This document shows, one piece after another, positions 1 through 10,720 of a stretch of DNA of 64,000 nt (position 1 is its first letter; the number at the start of each line of letters is the position of its first letter). Under the pieces are notes generated by a model. It searched no databases and was not told the origin of the DNA. It saw only the letters and a list, made by a program, of their open reading frames with translations. Source of the stretch: Neopestalotiopsis rosae (Eukaryota > Ascomycota > Sordariomycetes > Amphisphaeriales > Sporocadaceae); contig JALGAS010000004.1 in the NCBI GenBank assembly GCA_023078685.1, positions 3,782,001 through 3,846,000 of the forward strand, in the 5' to 3' direction. The position numbers were made by a program, and so were the translations under genes.

Positions 1-41
1 ATGAACAAAAAGCTTACCGTTATTTCTCTCTACTTTTCCAG

Positions 42-1003
42 ACACGATAAAAGTCCGCATGCAGCTTTCCCGCCGCGCACGGCAACCAGGCGCACCGAAA
101 CGAGGCTTCCTCAAGACCGGTGCCGAGATCGTAAAGCGCGAGACACCGTTGGGTCTCTACAAGGGGTTGGGCGCGGTGCTCACGGGCATTGTGCCCAAGA
201 TGGCCATCCGATTCACGTCCTTTGAGGCATACAAGCAGATGCTGGCGGATCAAAACGGCGTCGTAACGGGCAAGGCAACATTCTTGGCTGGTTTGGCCGC
301 AGGTGTCACCGAGGCCGTGGCCGTCGTCACCCCAATGGAGGTCATCAAGATTCGTCTGCAGGCGCAGCACCACAGTATGGCCGATCCGCTCGACATACCA
401 AAGTATCGCAACGCTGCCCACGCCCTCTACACGGTGGTCAAGGAGGAGGGAGCGGGTGCTCTGTACCGCGGTGTCTCCCTAACCGCTCTGCGCCAGGGCA
501 GCAACCAGGCCGTCAACTTTACCGCTTACACGTACTTCAAGGAAGCTCTGTACCGCTACCAGCCCGAGTTCAACGGCGGCAACCTCCCTGGCTGGCAGAC
601 CACCGTCATCGGTCTTGTCAGTGGTGCCATGGGACCTCTCAGCAATGCGCCCATTGATACCATTAAGACGAGACTGCAAAAGACACCAGCAGAGCCCGGT
701 GTGAGCGCCATGCAAAGAATCACCAAGATTGCCGCAGAAATGTTCAAGTAAGTTTTGACCACATGAAATGCTAAATTGTTGAGGGCAACGTCTTGGATAT
801 ATATGTATTTGTGTGATTGGTGTGGCTGACAAGTTCTTTCCTACAGGCAAGAAGGTTTCCATGCATTTTACAAGGGCATCACGCCCAGAATCATGCGTGT
901 CGCCCCTGGTCAAGCCGTAACATTCACTGTTTATGAGTACCTCAAGGACAAGTTAGAACGAAGCGGCCCGAGCAAGTTTTTCGGCGGCAAATACGAGGAG
1001 TAG
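42..1003 (+). CDS. SFC1: Mitochondrial succinate/fumarate carrier, 5' end outside window
   Basis: This is the C-terminal part of a mitochondrial carrier that exchanges succinate for fumarate across the inner membrane, a step needed for growth on acetate, ethanol and fatty acids (yeast Sfc1/Acr1, Aspergillus AcuL). An acceptor AG at 40-41 opens an exon that begins inside the first carrier signature, reading D-TIKVRMQLSRRA. Exons are 42-747 and 847-1003, joined by a 99-base intron with a GTAAGT donor. The second and third carrier repeats are visible as PMEVIKIRLQ and PIDTIKTRLQ. The protein ends FFGGKYEE. The first exons, with the start codon, lie upstream of base 1, so the gene is partial because of the window edge and not because it is broken. 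The exact substrate rests on overall resemblance to Sfc1. It converges on twinfilin with about 300 bases between stop codons. Confidence 0.85.
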
Positions 1004-1310
1004 GAATCCCGGACCCCTACCAAGCCAGGAGGCATTCTGAATTTTCCCGTTACTGATGATACCAAAAGGGTGGCTGCGGAAAAGGCTTTGAGTTGAGTTG
1101 GACTGGGTCGGGAGCTGGATGGTTTTTTGGAGACTCTTTTGGAAGCATCAGCACTTGCGCTCGGATATCTATCATGCGGCATCTCTGTCATTGCCTGCAC
1201 CAGGCAGAGCTTTTATTGATTATTCGTTTTATTTGTCACCATTTTGTGCTTTCAGTATCCATCGTGACTGGACACTTGTTGATGCCTGAATGATTCATAT
1301 CTCTGACCGA
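1004..1310. other. Convergent 3' region between SFC1 and twinfilin
   Basis: About 300 bases lie between the two converging stop codons. I see only 3' UTR-like sequence, with T-rich stretches near 1200-1260, and no further gene. Confidence 0.5.
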
Positions 1311-2414
1311 TCATCGGCCAGGTCTCTTTGGGCGTCTAAATGCCGTCTTGACTTCGGCCTGTGGGTGCAAGTCGTCTAGGACGGACTTTTCTGTGATCTC
1401 CCTCGGCTCTTCCACCTCAAACTTCTTCTCCACCTTGAGTCCGCACTCGCTCTCGGCAGCTGTAATAACGGCGCGCTTCATTAGGGGGTACATCATACGG
1501 AACTTGATGCTCTTTCCGGCTGCGGCTGGGCACGTGTAAAAGAAAAGAACGGGGCTCTGCTCCTCGCCTGCGTGTGTGTGCGTGAACCGCCAAAAGGTGA
1601 AACGAGGCTCCTTGTCGTCAATGCTGCTGGCGAGCTCACCGACCGACGTAGGGCTCGACCCGCTGTTGGGCAGCATCTCGACGACCTCGGTGGCCGGGTT
1701 GATCTTGAGGGTGACGATGCCGGGGCCCTCGCCGCGGGCCATCTCGCTCAGGGCGGCGACGGCGCCGGCGTCGACGGGCATGTTCATGGTCTTGCTGAGG
1801 TGGATCTCGCGCACGCCGGTGCCGCGGCTCGACTCGGCCTCGGCCCGCTTGACCTCGCCCAGGGTGCGCTCCTCCTCGGTCAGGGGGGCCGCGAGCTCCG
1901 TGTGCTTGTCGTGGCGCCTGAAGCCTTCGGGGGTGAGCTCGTCGGCCTGGGTGGCGAAGATGGTCTCGGCAAAGTGCTCGCTGCCCAGCTCGCGCACGAG
2001 CGTCAGGCGCGTCGAGGCGAAGAGCATCTTTTGCCGCACCTTGGCCACGTCGGGCACGTAGCTCACGGCGACGAGGCCGGGCGGGGTCGGCGACCGGCGC
2101 AGCAGCGCGTAGAGGGCCTCGTCGGGCTTGAGGTGCGGCGCGAGGGCCGAGAGGTTGGCGGAGAAGTCGGAGCCCTGGGAAGGTAGAGTCGTGACGGGCA
2201 CGAGCTGCTCGCCCTGGATCGTCACGAGCAGGCCAAAGATGGACGTGTCGGAGAGCAGGTTGTTGAACTGGCTCACGAGCTCTTGCGAAGCTGGTGTGAA
2301 GGGAAGTGATAGTTTAGCAATCGTTCAATCAAACTCGCGTCTGTAGAATTGAAGGCGGGAGAAGCAATGGGTGATGTAAATGAGAATGGCATTACCTGCT
2401 ATTCCGGACTGCAT
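1311..2414 (-). CDS. twf1: Twinfilin, actin-monomer-binding ADF-H protein
   Basis: Twinfilin binds ADP-actin monomers and filament ends through two ADF-homology domains and restrains actin assembly at cortical patches. Two exons give about 332 residues, the usual size: a 19-base first exon (2396-2414) and a main exon (1311-2290) separated by a 105-base intron. The joined N terminus reads MQSGIAASQELVSQFNN, the conserved opening of fungal twinfilins, and this fixes both the start and the tiny first exon. ADF-H domain 1 covers about residues 5-140 and domain 2 about residues 175-310; the motif RFTFWRFTHTHAGE lies in the second. The tail is basic (FRRPKRPGR), as expected for capping-protein and lipid contacts. 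GC content and codon use are typical of housekeeping genes. No oddities are visible. Confidence 0.9.
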
Positions 2415-3138
2415 CTTGGCGGTGTTCTGACCGCTCGGCTTGAAGGAGTTGTCCGCTTGACTCGTTCAGGAGGTATCAAAGTCGAAACTCGCGGCCTATA
2501 TGAAAACAAATTGTGATTAATTCTTGGTCAATATAATGCCGGGCAGAAAATCTCGCTGCCTTGACTCTCGGGTCTGGCAATGATATGATGTTTTGGGTTC
2601 TGGGCTCCTTAGGGGGAAACCTGTAACCTAGGAGATGATGCCATGCTTAGCCTCCATGCATGGAGACAACTTGTATGGATGGTAGCGCTGACCCCGCCAT
2701 CCACTCGCGGTGAGCTGGCTGCCCCTCCTCTCTACTTCATATGTATCGATCAGCCCCACCAAAGTCCTCCCAATGCCTCTGGGACCAGTACATGTCTATA
2801 ATGTACCAACACAATCATATTGCCTGAATCTCATTATGATCCTGCTTGACTTAGCTCATGGCGAAACGAGCTCTGTCTATTTGAATATATAATTTGTTGT
2901 CTTTTATTTCACGGCAGTATGACACCGCTGGACTTCACTCAATATGCATCAGCATTGGCAAAGTATAGAAACTAACATGGTATAGAATTCGCACTATTCG
3001 TAAGTTCGTAACAAGCAAGAAATAATATTCAAAATGTATCTGATCATCCACTTTTAGAAATAAGCTATATACAACGACAAAAGTTTTTCCTTTGATCTCA
3101 AGTACACGGAACTCAGACACTAGCTTGTTCCAAATAAA
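2415..3138. other. Intergenic: twinfilin promoter and tannase 3' end
   Basis: AT-rich DNA of about 720 bases holds the upstream side of twinfilin and the 3' side of the downstream-reading hydrolase. Short ORFs here have no protein-like character. I see no RNA gene or repeat. Confidence 0.4.
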
Positions 3139-4611
3139 CTATACACAGATCCAGCTCTCCGCCATGTCGATATCGCCAGTTCCAGAATACTCCAGCTGCA
3201 GCGGGAATCGGCACAGGTCGCGCGTGATGCCATTGCCCGAGGCGGGCAGCGTGTCGGGCGCGGTGCCGTTTTCCACCCACGCCACCAGGACGTCAAAGGG
3301 GTCCGTGGGCGCGGCGCCGTAGCCGCCGCCGCAGTGCTCGACTCCTGGGGCCATGAAGAGGCGGTAAAACTCGTCGACGGCGTCGGGGCCGCCCAGGGTG
3401 TCCTGGACGTCGAGGCGGTACTGCACCGTGCCGTTGCCGCCGATGAGCGAGTCGGCAAAGCCGTGCCAGGAGAGGAGCTTGCCGCCGGCCGCGTGGAACG
3501 GGCTTAGGTCCGGGTCGCTGGTGCCGATGAGGTCGTGGTACTCGGCCACGGACAGGTTGAAAATTTGCGGGTACGTCTCGTAGGTGATGGTCGACAGGTC
3601 AAAGTCGGGCTGGTGCAGGACAAAGGCGCGGACCCAGGCCGAGATGAGGTTGACGGGCGTCGTGCCGGCAATCGTGGCCAGGGAACTGCCCAGGGGCAGG
3701 CCAGAGAAGAGCTTGTTGCCCTCCGTGTCCACGGGCCCGTGGGCGATGCTGTTGAAGATCTTGGCCTGGCGCTCCGTCACCGCCGTGGCGTTGCCGCTGC
3801 AGTTGACGGCCTGGCCGACGAGCGAGTAGGCGTCGAAGCCGCACGTGTTGGGGTTGACGATGAGGCCGTCCTCGGCCCCGTCGTCGGCGTCGCAGAGCGC
3901 AATAGCCGCGTTGGTGAGGGCGGTAAAGACGCACTGCGGGACGAACTCGCCCTCGACATTTTGCACCACATACGGCCACAGCTCGGCGGGCTGGAAACGG
4001 TCGTAGTTGATGGCCGGGGAGGCGGCGTAGACGCCCTGGTAGTCGGCAGGGTAGCGCTGGACCTCCATGTGCCCCTGGCGCCCGCCCGTCGAGCAGCCGT
4101 TCCAGTACGAGTAGTCGGGCGCCTTACCGTAGAACTGCTCGACGAGCGCCTTGCCGACGACCGTCATCTCGTGGACGGAGAGGTAGGCAAAGTTGGTGAC
4201 CAGCTGCGTGTTGTTGGCCCACTCCGTACCGTCGGCAGAGTTTGGCAGGCCGGCATTGGTCGTACCGGCCGCATAGCCGCTGGCGACGGGCGCCACGAGC
4301 GCGCTGGAGCTACCGCCAGCAACGACACCGCCGCCGCCGGTTCCTTGGTATCGACCGTTCCACGAGACTGGCAGCCAAGTGAGGATCAGGACATTGTCGG
4401 AGGCGTTACCGTGCGTCAGGTAGACCTGAACGGCGCAGTATCCGGAAGAATCTGTCGCGTTGACCGAGGTGGCGTTGATCGAGGTCGTGACGGCGCCCTC
4501 GACCACTGGTGCGACCAGGGACTCGCAGTCAATGACTGGCGCCGTGTATGCATTTTGCGCCCCCTTTGCCACCACAGCAGCGGAGAGAATGAGGGGGATG
4601 ATTGACTTCAT
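3139..4611 (-). CDS. Secreted tannase/feruloyl esterase family hydrolase
   Basis: This is a 490-residue alpha/beta hydrolase of the fungal tannase/feruloyl esterase family, which releases gallic or hydroxycinnamic acids from plant esters. I chose the ATG at 4611 because it gives a clean signal peptide (MKSIIPLILSAAVVAKGA); the frame is open 55 codons further upstream, but that segment looks like leader. The nucleophile elbow is GCSTGG with Ser174. Asp387 lies in HGFADS and His426 in GVEHCGG. Cys173 and Cys427 flank Ser and His and form the CS-D-HC arrangement typical of the family. Many N-glycosylation sequons (NATS, NATD, NASD, NGT) fit secretion. The gene has a single exon and is GC-rich. 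Family membership is clear; the natural ester (tannin, feruloyl or another) cannot be read from the sequence. Confidence 0.88.
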   Translation of the reverse strand: MKSIIPLILSAAVVAKGAQNAYTAPVIDCESLVAPVVEGAVTTSINATSVNATDSSGYCAVQVYLTHGNASDNVLILTWLPVSWNGRYQGTGGGGVVAGGSSSALVAPVASGYAAGTTNAGLPNSADGTEWANNTQLVTNFAYLSVHEMTVVGKALVEQFYGKAPDYSYWNGCSTGGRQGHMEVQRYPADYQGVYAASPAINYDRFQPAELWPYVVQNVEGEFVPQCVFTALTNAAIALCDADDGAEDGLIVNPNTCGFDAYSLVGQAVNCSGNATAVTERQAKIFNSIAHGPVDTEGNKLFSGLPLGSSLATIAGTTPVNLISAWVRAFVLHQPDFDLSTITYETYPQIFNLSVAEYHDLIGTSDPDLSPFHAAGGKLLSWHGFADSLIGGNGTVQYRLDVQDTLGGPDAVDEFYRLFMAPGVEHCGGGYGAAPTDPFDVLVAWVENGTAPDTLPASGNGITRDLCRFPLQLEYSGTGDIDMAESWICV

Positions 4612-5333
4612 GATGGCGATTGTGCTGTTCAAGGCACCATTCGCATCGTGATAAAGAGAGACAAGTCTATTGATATACTTTTCATTATACCCACAGCTGA
4701 GAAGCAATGACGATTGTAACACCAAGCCGACGAGACTTGCCGCAGTGAAATTACCACGGCAAAGACGCGTACCCATGATCGTAGGTGCGACCCTCTGAGT
4801 GACGATGTAGTATTTGGGGAAAGATCGCCAAGAGGAGAAGGCTAGGTTACAGGGTTCCCCGGGTGTTTGCCCATGTCAATTACAGCGCCCGTCTATACGC
4901 TATACGCGTAAAGGGAGGGCCTGTGGTCTTCTCCGCACGGGGAAGAGACAACCCCATGCAGGGGTGGGTTCACGAACGTCAATGCCTATTCCAAGTCGGG
5001 CATGTGCAAGTGTACTGTCATATCGGACCAAACCTGCCGTGAGCTTGATCAAGTAGTATCAGCGATACGTTAGGACCGGGATTCTGGCAACGTGTCGTGT
5101 GCATGGAGCCTGTAAAGCAGTGGATAGCCTCGGTAGAAGCTGGTGAATAGTTACGGCATTTCTGTATAATCGTTGCTCGAGGTCCTTTCACGCGCAAGAC
5201 ATTGAAGAAATGAAAGACCATTACAATGATGGAATGGAGAGCAGGCATGTGCAGAGTAGGTGTTAATTCGACTACTGGTGCGATATGTATGAAGGCATGT
5301 GTCTGGTGTATGATCTCATGCATCCCTGCCAAC
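4612..5333. other. Intergenic upstream of the tannase-family gene
   Basis: About 720 bases hold the promoter side of the secreted hydrolase and the 3' side of the cyclase gene. No coding signal with family motifs is visible on either strand. Confidence 0.4.
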
Positions 5334-6560
5334 CTAGAAGATTGCCAAGGCGTTTGGCGGCGACCCGACCAAGCCAGGCACATTCAAAGGGACCGATGTG
5401 AGCAGAAAGCTATAGCGATTAACCTTTTTGCAGTGTTCCGAAAGTGCCTTCAGGTCCCACAGTTCGCCGATGCTCATTCCGAACATGGACAAGAGCCACG
5501 GGTGCAGGACTAAGAATAGGTTAGTAAGAGGACGTCTTCGAATTTATTTTAAGCAGACATACCCAGATCCTCCATGCCGGCGGGGGTGCCATCCTCGTTC
5601 ACCGGCATCAATGCCTCGAACGCGACTGAGTCACCCGCAACAGCGGCAAAATGCCGGTTCCACAGCCACTTGACAGTCTCGAGGCTCCCGTGGACGCCCG
5701 CGAGTTGAAAGTTGCCGAGCTTGGCCAGGTCGGACGGCTGCGGATTCCCCCAGATCTCGGTCAACCCCGTACGGACAATCAAAACGTCGCCGTGTCGGAA
5801 GTCGACGCCCTGATCCGCGGCGACGCACTCAATGTCTGCGATGGTGATGCGGTGCCCGTCCAGCGGGTGGAAGACGGCCTCGTCTCCCGTCTTGCCCTCG
5901 GCGGCGGCCCTGGCTTCGTACCACGCCTTGTAGTCGATCAAGACGCCGCGGGCCACGAGACCTCCGCGGCGGTGCCAGTGGTCCAGCGTGGGCATGGCGT
6001 TGTCGCTCGTGGTCGCCGCCGAGAGGCCCTCGTGTGTGACCTTGACGCCATTGTAGGCGAGCTTGGAGTCTTGATGCTGCCAATGAACCAGACTGTCCCA
6101 TTGACTGCTGGACTGAGGTGCTCTATCAGCTCTTGTTTCCGTGAAGAATTGCGTGACACTTGATTGGACTCACTTGGGTATTGAAGTGCAACTCATCGTC
6201 CCAGCCAGCTGAGCCAGAAATGCCCCCCTCTTCCAACGTCATCAATTTGTGCGTCGTCGGTATACGGCCAGGCGTGGGTATCTTTGAGCTGTTTTGCGGC
6301 CAACTTCATATGAGCTGTTAGCCAGACGCAACAAAAGATGGCTTCTTGGTGTATATGGAGTGTCAAACGGACTTGAGCGACACCGAGATACCATCCCTGG
6401 CTTCCTTGCATGCCTCTGCGACGACAGCCGGCGTGAGCAGATTGAGCGTCCCTAGCAGGTCCCTTTGTCCATCTTTATCAAAGATACCCCAGGCGCAGCC
6501 CTGTGGCATTCCCTCCACTCGAGGCAGGTTGTCAAAGTCTGGAATATCACTTGAAGCCAT
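5334..6560 (-). CDS. Putative cyclase / kynurenine-formamidase-like metal hydrolase
   Basis: This is a member of the putative cyclase superfamily (Pfam PF04199), which contains kynurenine formamidase, isatin hydrolase and polyketide-cyclase-like enzymes. Four exons (6373-6560, 6174-6288, 5563-6112, 5334-5509) give 342 residues, and every junction keeps phase. The N terminus contains GCAWGIFDKDGQRDLLGTLN. The core crosses an intron as HFNTQ-SSSQWDSLVHWQHQ, the fungal version of the metal-site region, followed by RRGGLVARGVLIDY. The C-terminal exon reads LHPWLLSMFGMSIGELWDL. The first donor (GTCCGT) is weak but needed for phase. The gene is head-to-head with the flavin monooxygenase at 7595, so the two may be co-regulated. 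The substrate is unknown; ring-opening hydrolysis of an N-heterocyclic or lactone intermediate is an inference. Confidence 0.85.
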
Positions 6561-7594
6561 CTTGGACCAGAGTCAACTGATTATTATCAATGGTCGATAC
6601 TTTGGGCGAGTTGAAAGGTGCCGCTAGCAACAGAGACTCTCTTCTAATTAAGTTTCGCGACCGTCCCGTCCCTTGAAATAATGGAGCTTTTCCTCTGGGA
6701 TCGGCACTCTGTGCTTGAGACGTGATTTGATGGAAATATTAGCCCTCGCTGTTGGCTTTGCGCCAAACTTGCCCCAGGTTCAAATGCGGCACAGCAACTA
6801 TACCATCTTGAGCTTCCAGCAGAGTACGTAGGACAAGTATGGTCCATCTCCGCTTTGAACTTCCGCGTTCCCCATAATTTACCCTGAAGAGAGGTGAGAT
6901 GGTTGCTGTATTTCATCAAGCAGTCAAGCTCCCAGGTCTTGGATGATCTTGGCAGAATAATGAAGTGTATAATTCGTTCGGATCTTTACATTGCCGGGCA
7001 TGCGCCTGTGGCAACGTGGGGTGAAAAGGGTCGTTTGTTTGCTCCAATAGTATGGGGATGCGAGGGACATGCGCCATGGCGGATCCGAGAGTTGCGCGAC
7101 CCGAAGACGAACACGGTTGTTTAAACTTTAGCGGCGTATTCGCGAACCAACGTCAAAGTCGCCAGGCGCGGGACGATCACCAATACGCCTATGCCCAGCT
7201 CGCCAGCCTTTATTGCAACCCAAGATTTGCGTGAATCCTGCTGTCTGGAGCATAGGTACAATCTTTGTGGTGGCCTGTACGCTACGCGACGTTGTCCCAA
7301 GTGTCCCTCATGTACGCCTACCAACCAAAATGAATGAAGGATCTGCTGTAGAATTGTGAAACCCGATTGTATCGCCCGAGGCCCCGCGATGCTCATGGTT
7401 AGTGGAGGAACGTTTTTTAGGGGGTACTTTTGGATGCTGTTGTCTCGTGGCGTCTAAATATATCCAAATATGAACATGCGTCACCTCCATAAGTCACAAT
7501 ACTGACAGTAATGCTTCGCTCCTCCTTTAACCACTAAATTCTTACCACCTACCCAAGTGCTCTTGTTCAACAAACCTGTAAACCTGCGACCACT
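6561..7594. promoter_or_regulatory. Divergent promoter of cyclase and Baeyer-Villiger monooxygenase
   Basis: About 1.03 kb separates two divergent start codons, so both promoters lie here. A CCCCGC hexamer at 7382-7387 matches the CreA/Mig1 consensus (SYGGRG) on the minus strand. A single short match is weak evidence of carbon-catabolite control. The 80 bases before the plus-strand ATG are C/T-rich and A-rich, like a fungal 5' leader. No additional gene is apparent. Confidence 0.35.
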
Positions 7595-9770
7595 ATGGCG
7601 ACAATCAATGAATCAGACGCGCAGCTCGCGCAGCAAAAGTTTGCTGAAGAGGCAGCCAAGCGCGTGAGAGCGGATGGAATGGCACAGTTCCAACAATTAC
7701 AAAACAGCAGCGAGGATCGTCTCCGTAAACTGGCCGACGACCCTTTTGCGGATCATGCTGCTCTTGACAAGCTGTCTCCAGTCATCAACTCCAAAGACCG
7801 GGTCAAGTTCCTCGTCATAGGAGCAGGCATGGGTGGTATTGTCAATGCTGTCAATCTGATAAAGGCTGGATTCTCGGCAGATCAGATTCGTATCGTTGAA
7901 AGTGCCGGAGGTATCGGTGGCACGTGGTATTGGAACAGGTAGGCGAGCTCACCCGGTGATCATGATTGTTGAGTCCCAGATTAACGGGTTTGCCAGATAT
8001 CCTGGCCTGCACTGTGACGTCGAATCGTACGTGTATCTGCCATTACTCGAGGATACCGGATATATGCCTCGACAAAAGTACATCTCTGGTGCTGAAATCC
8101 GTTCATATCTTGTCAGCCTGGCTAAGCAATATGCCCTCGAGGACAAGATCATGTATCGTACCGAAGTCAACGGACTCCAATGGTCTGATGACGAGCGAGC
8201 CTGGAAGCTCGACATGACAGTTGGCCGAGGGCCAGGTGGTCACGAGAAGAGTCACTTGTGGGCGAATGCAGAATTCGTCTTCTTTGCAACTGGTCTGTTC
8301 CCCATGCCTCAGGCCCCCAAACTCCCGGGTCTCAGCGGCTTTCAGGGGTCCATGTTCCACACAGCTCGCTGGGACTATGAGGCAACTGGTGGTTCGAGTG
8401 AGGAACCGTTCCCGGCATTGGAAAAGCTCAAAGGCAAAAGAGTTGGCATCATTGGAACTGGCGCTACGGCCATTCAGGTCGTGCCGCAACTTACAAAATA
8501 CGCAGCCGATTTGTATGTCTTCCAACGAACACCATCTGCAGTCAGCGTCAGAAATCAGAAAGACACCGACCCCGAGGAATGGCGTGACAAGATTGCGGCA
8601 AAGAAGGGCTGGCATGTGCACAGAATGGAGAACTTTGCCATTCATCTGGCCAAAGGCGCCCCAGACGACCATGAAAACTTGGTGGGAGATGCGGTATGCA
8701 ATTTCTGTTATTCTTTCCTATTCCGGAGTTTCATGAATAGCATATATTCCTCTATGTGGTGCTATAGTGTAGCAGGCTTTGGGAAACGCTCAAAAACGCT
8801 GAGCTGCTTACAACCCAGCGGTCCTCCCCAGGTGCTGAATGCTTGCTAACAAATTTTGCTGAAGTGGACCAATTTGAAGACGTACAGGGCCACCATTGGC
8901 GGGGAACACTTTGATACCATCACGCCGGACAAAATCCCAGAGCACATCGGTAGCCTGCTTGCTGTTGACGCAGAGGAAACCGCGAAAATCCGGGCCAGGG
9001 TTGCCAAGGTAGTGAAGGACCAGGAAACGGCCAATAAGCTGACTCCATGGTATTCTACGTGGTGTAAAAGACCAACCTTTAGCGACTTATACCTCGAAGC
9101 GTTCAACCAGGAGAATGTTCACCTCATTGACACTGACGGCAAAGGTGTCGAGAGTATTACTGCTGGTGGCATCATAGCAAATGGCCAGGAGTATCCTGTG
9201 GATGTGCTCATTCTGAGCACCGGGTACCGATCTCCCGGAGCAGGTGGTGGAGACCCGTCAGCACGCGCCGGTATCACAATCGTGGGACGGGATGGTCGCA
9301 GCCTCACTGAGAAGTGGGCATCTACTGGTGCGTCAACTTTGCACGGATGTGCGTCCAATGGTTTCCCCAATTTCTTCTGGTTCGGGCCGATACAGACTGG
9401 AGCGACCGCCAATTTTGCCCACAATATCCACGTCATGAACAAGCATATAGCCCACATTGTTGGCCAGGCACATGAGCGTGTGGGAGGTGTTCAACAGGAC
9501 CGAGTCGTGGTTGAGGTCTCCCAAGAGGCCGAGGAAGCCTGGAGTATGCGTATTGCTCAAAACGCTGGTGCTTTCGCAGGAGTTGGGGTTTGCGGGCCAA
9601 GTTATCTGAATAACGAAGGCGAAGCCCTCAAAGGTCCCCAAGATCCAGTGAGCATGTTTAAAAAGGCGCGGGGGAGCATCTGGCCTACTGGCATTGTGGG
9701 GTTTACTCGTGAATTAGAAGCTTGGAGAGCCGAAGGAAAGCTACAAGGCGTTGAAGTCAGTGTCTTGTAA
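7595..9770 (+). CDS. Baeyer-Villiger-type FAD/NADPH monooxygenase
   Basis: This class B flavoprotein monooxygenase has 648 residues in three exons (7595-7938, 7997-8693, 8865-9770). The last intron has a GCTAAC branch site. The FAD Rossmann motif is GAGMGG (residues 76-81) and the NADPH motif is GTGATA (268-273). The type I BVMO fingerprint FxGxxxHxxxW is present as F230-Q-G-SMF-H236-TAR-W240, just before the second nucleotide-binding fold, where it belongs. Such enzymes insert oxygen next to a carbonyl, turning ketones into esters or lactones; steroid, cyclic ketone and aryl ketone oxidisers all fall here. The 70-residue N-terminal extension before the first fold is common in the long BVMO subgroup. 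It is divergent from a putative cyclase/hydrolase that could open the ester or lactone product, which is an inference from position. Confidence 0.92.
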
Positions 9771-9877
9771 GAGTGTTGTAGTTCGCTGGTCGAATGATCC
9801 GCCAGTCCTTGAGATTGGGGAAAGGTAGTTCAAGTCCAATGTCGAAAATGAAATACAAATAGCGTGTCGTAACTTTT

Positions 9878-10720
9878 TCACTTCCGACGAAAGTGCTTGA
9901 CGTCTTCGCCCTGAGCCGAGCTGGCCATCAGTTCCTGGAATCGGCGCTCTTGTGTCTCTGGTCGCTTCGCAGTCATGATCCAGTGAAAGACCTGACGCCT
10001 GTAACCGGGGGTCCGTTGTGCGAGATAGAAATTTGCAGGTCCAGCAATGCTTAGACGCTGGATAAAATCGTCGCGGAGCACAACATCCCGCTCGTGGCTC
10101 GCCTGAGCCGTGTTCTCCTCGAGACGCCTGGCAAAAGCAATCCGACCGGGCTCGCGAACACGTCCGGCAGCCTCCAGCAAGGCCATCTTGTCGACGTTGA
10201 CTCGGCTCCAATGACTGAACTTGGTTCGGGGTGTGAATCGCTGGGCCGAGCGGTCATCGTCGACCTTTCGTTTCATTCCATCGATCCAGCCCCAGCATAA
10301 AGCCTCATCAACGGCATCTGACCATGTCAAGACAGCACGACCGGTATGTTTCTTGTAGTAGCCCACAAAGAGCTCCGGCTTGGAGCTATGGTTGTAAGCA
10401 AGCCAGTGGCCCAGGGCTGCCGGGGATTCGAAGTAGATGGGCGCTGCCCAGCTCGAGCCGTCGATTATGGGTTTCGGGATCTTTGACGGCCGACCACTTC
10501 GTTTCCCGATCGCAGTTGACTCCGACGAAATGGCCCGTCGGACTTGGGCAGCCGAAAAGCCGGTGCGCTGCTGGATCTCTTCTTTCGACTTGCCGCCCTC
10601 GAGGTAGAGGATCCGTACATGTCTGCGGTCTTCTTCCGTCAAGTGCTTGGTATGTATGCCAGGCTGGCGACCCCGTGATCGAGTCATGGTCGGCGTCGTG
10701 GGGGGAGGTAGGGAGCTCAT
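9878..10720 (-). CDS. YdeI-like protein with N-terminal transposase-type HTH
   Basis: This is a 280-residue single-exon protein. The first ATG in frame is at 10720 (MSSLPPPTTP). Residues about 20-60 form a helix-turn-helix, LTEEDRRHVRILYLEGGKS followed by EEIQQRTGFSAAQVRRAI, closely resembling the DNA-binding N terminus of fungal Tc1/mariner-type transposases; a GRPSK AT-hook-like motif follows. From about residue 85 the protein matches the YdeI/OmpD-associated family: FESPAALGHWL, ELFVGYYKK, then DEALCWGWIDGMKRK and TKFSHWSRVN. Bacterial YdeI proteins are linked to resistance against polymyxin and bacteriocins, but no enzymatic activity is settled. The fusion may put a small-molecule-binding module on DNA; that is inference. 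Its stop is only about 100 bases from the stop of the convergent BVMO. Confidence 0.8.
   Translation of the reverse strand: MSSLPPPTTPTMTRSRGRQPGIHTKHLTEEDRRHVRILYLEGGKSKEEIQQRTGFSAAQVRRAISSESTAIGKRSGRPSKIPKPIIDGSSWAAPIYFESPAALGHWLAYNHSSKPELFVGYYKKHTGRAVLTWSDAVDEALCWGWIDGMKRKVDDDRSAQRFTPRTKFSHWSRVNVDKMALLEAAGRVREPGRIAFARRLEENTAQASHERDVVLRDDFIQRLSIAGPANFYLAQRTPGYRRQVFHWIMTAKRPETQERRFQELMASSAQGEDVKHFRRK

Noticed and set aside
3535..4605. 356-codon plus-strand ORF over the tannase-family gene
   Set aside because: It is antisense to a motif-complete hydrolase, consists of Val/Gly/Arg/Asp-rich GC-shadow sequence, and has no domain.
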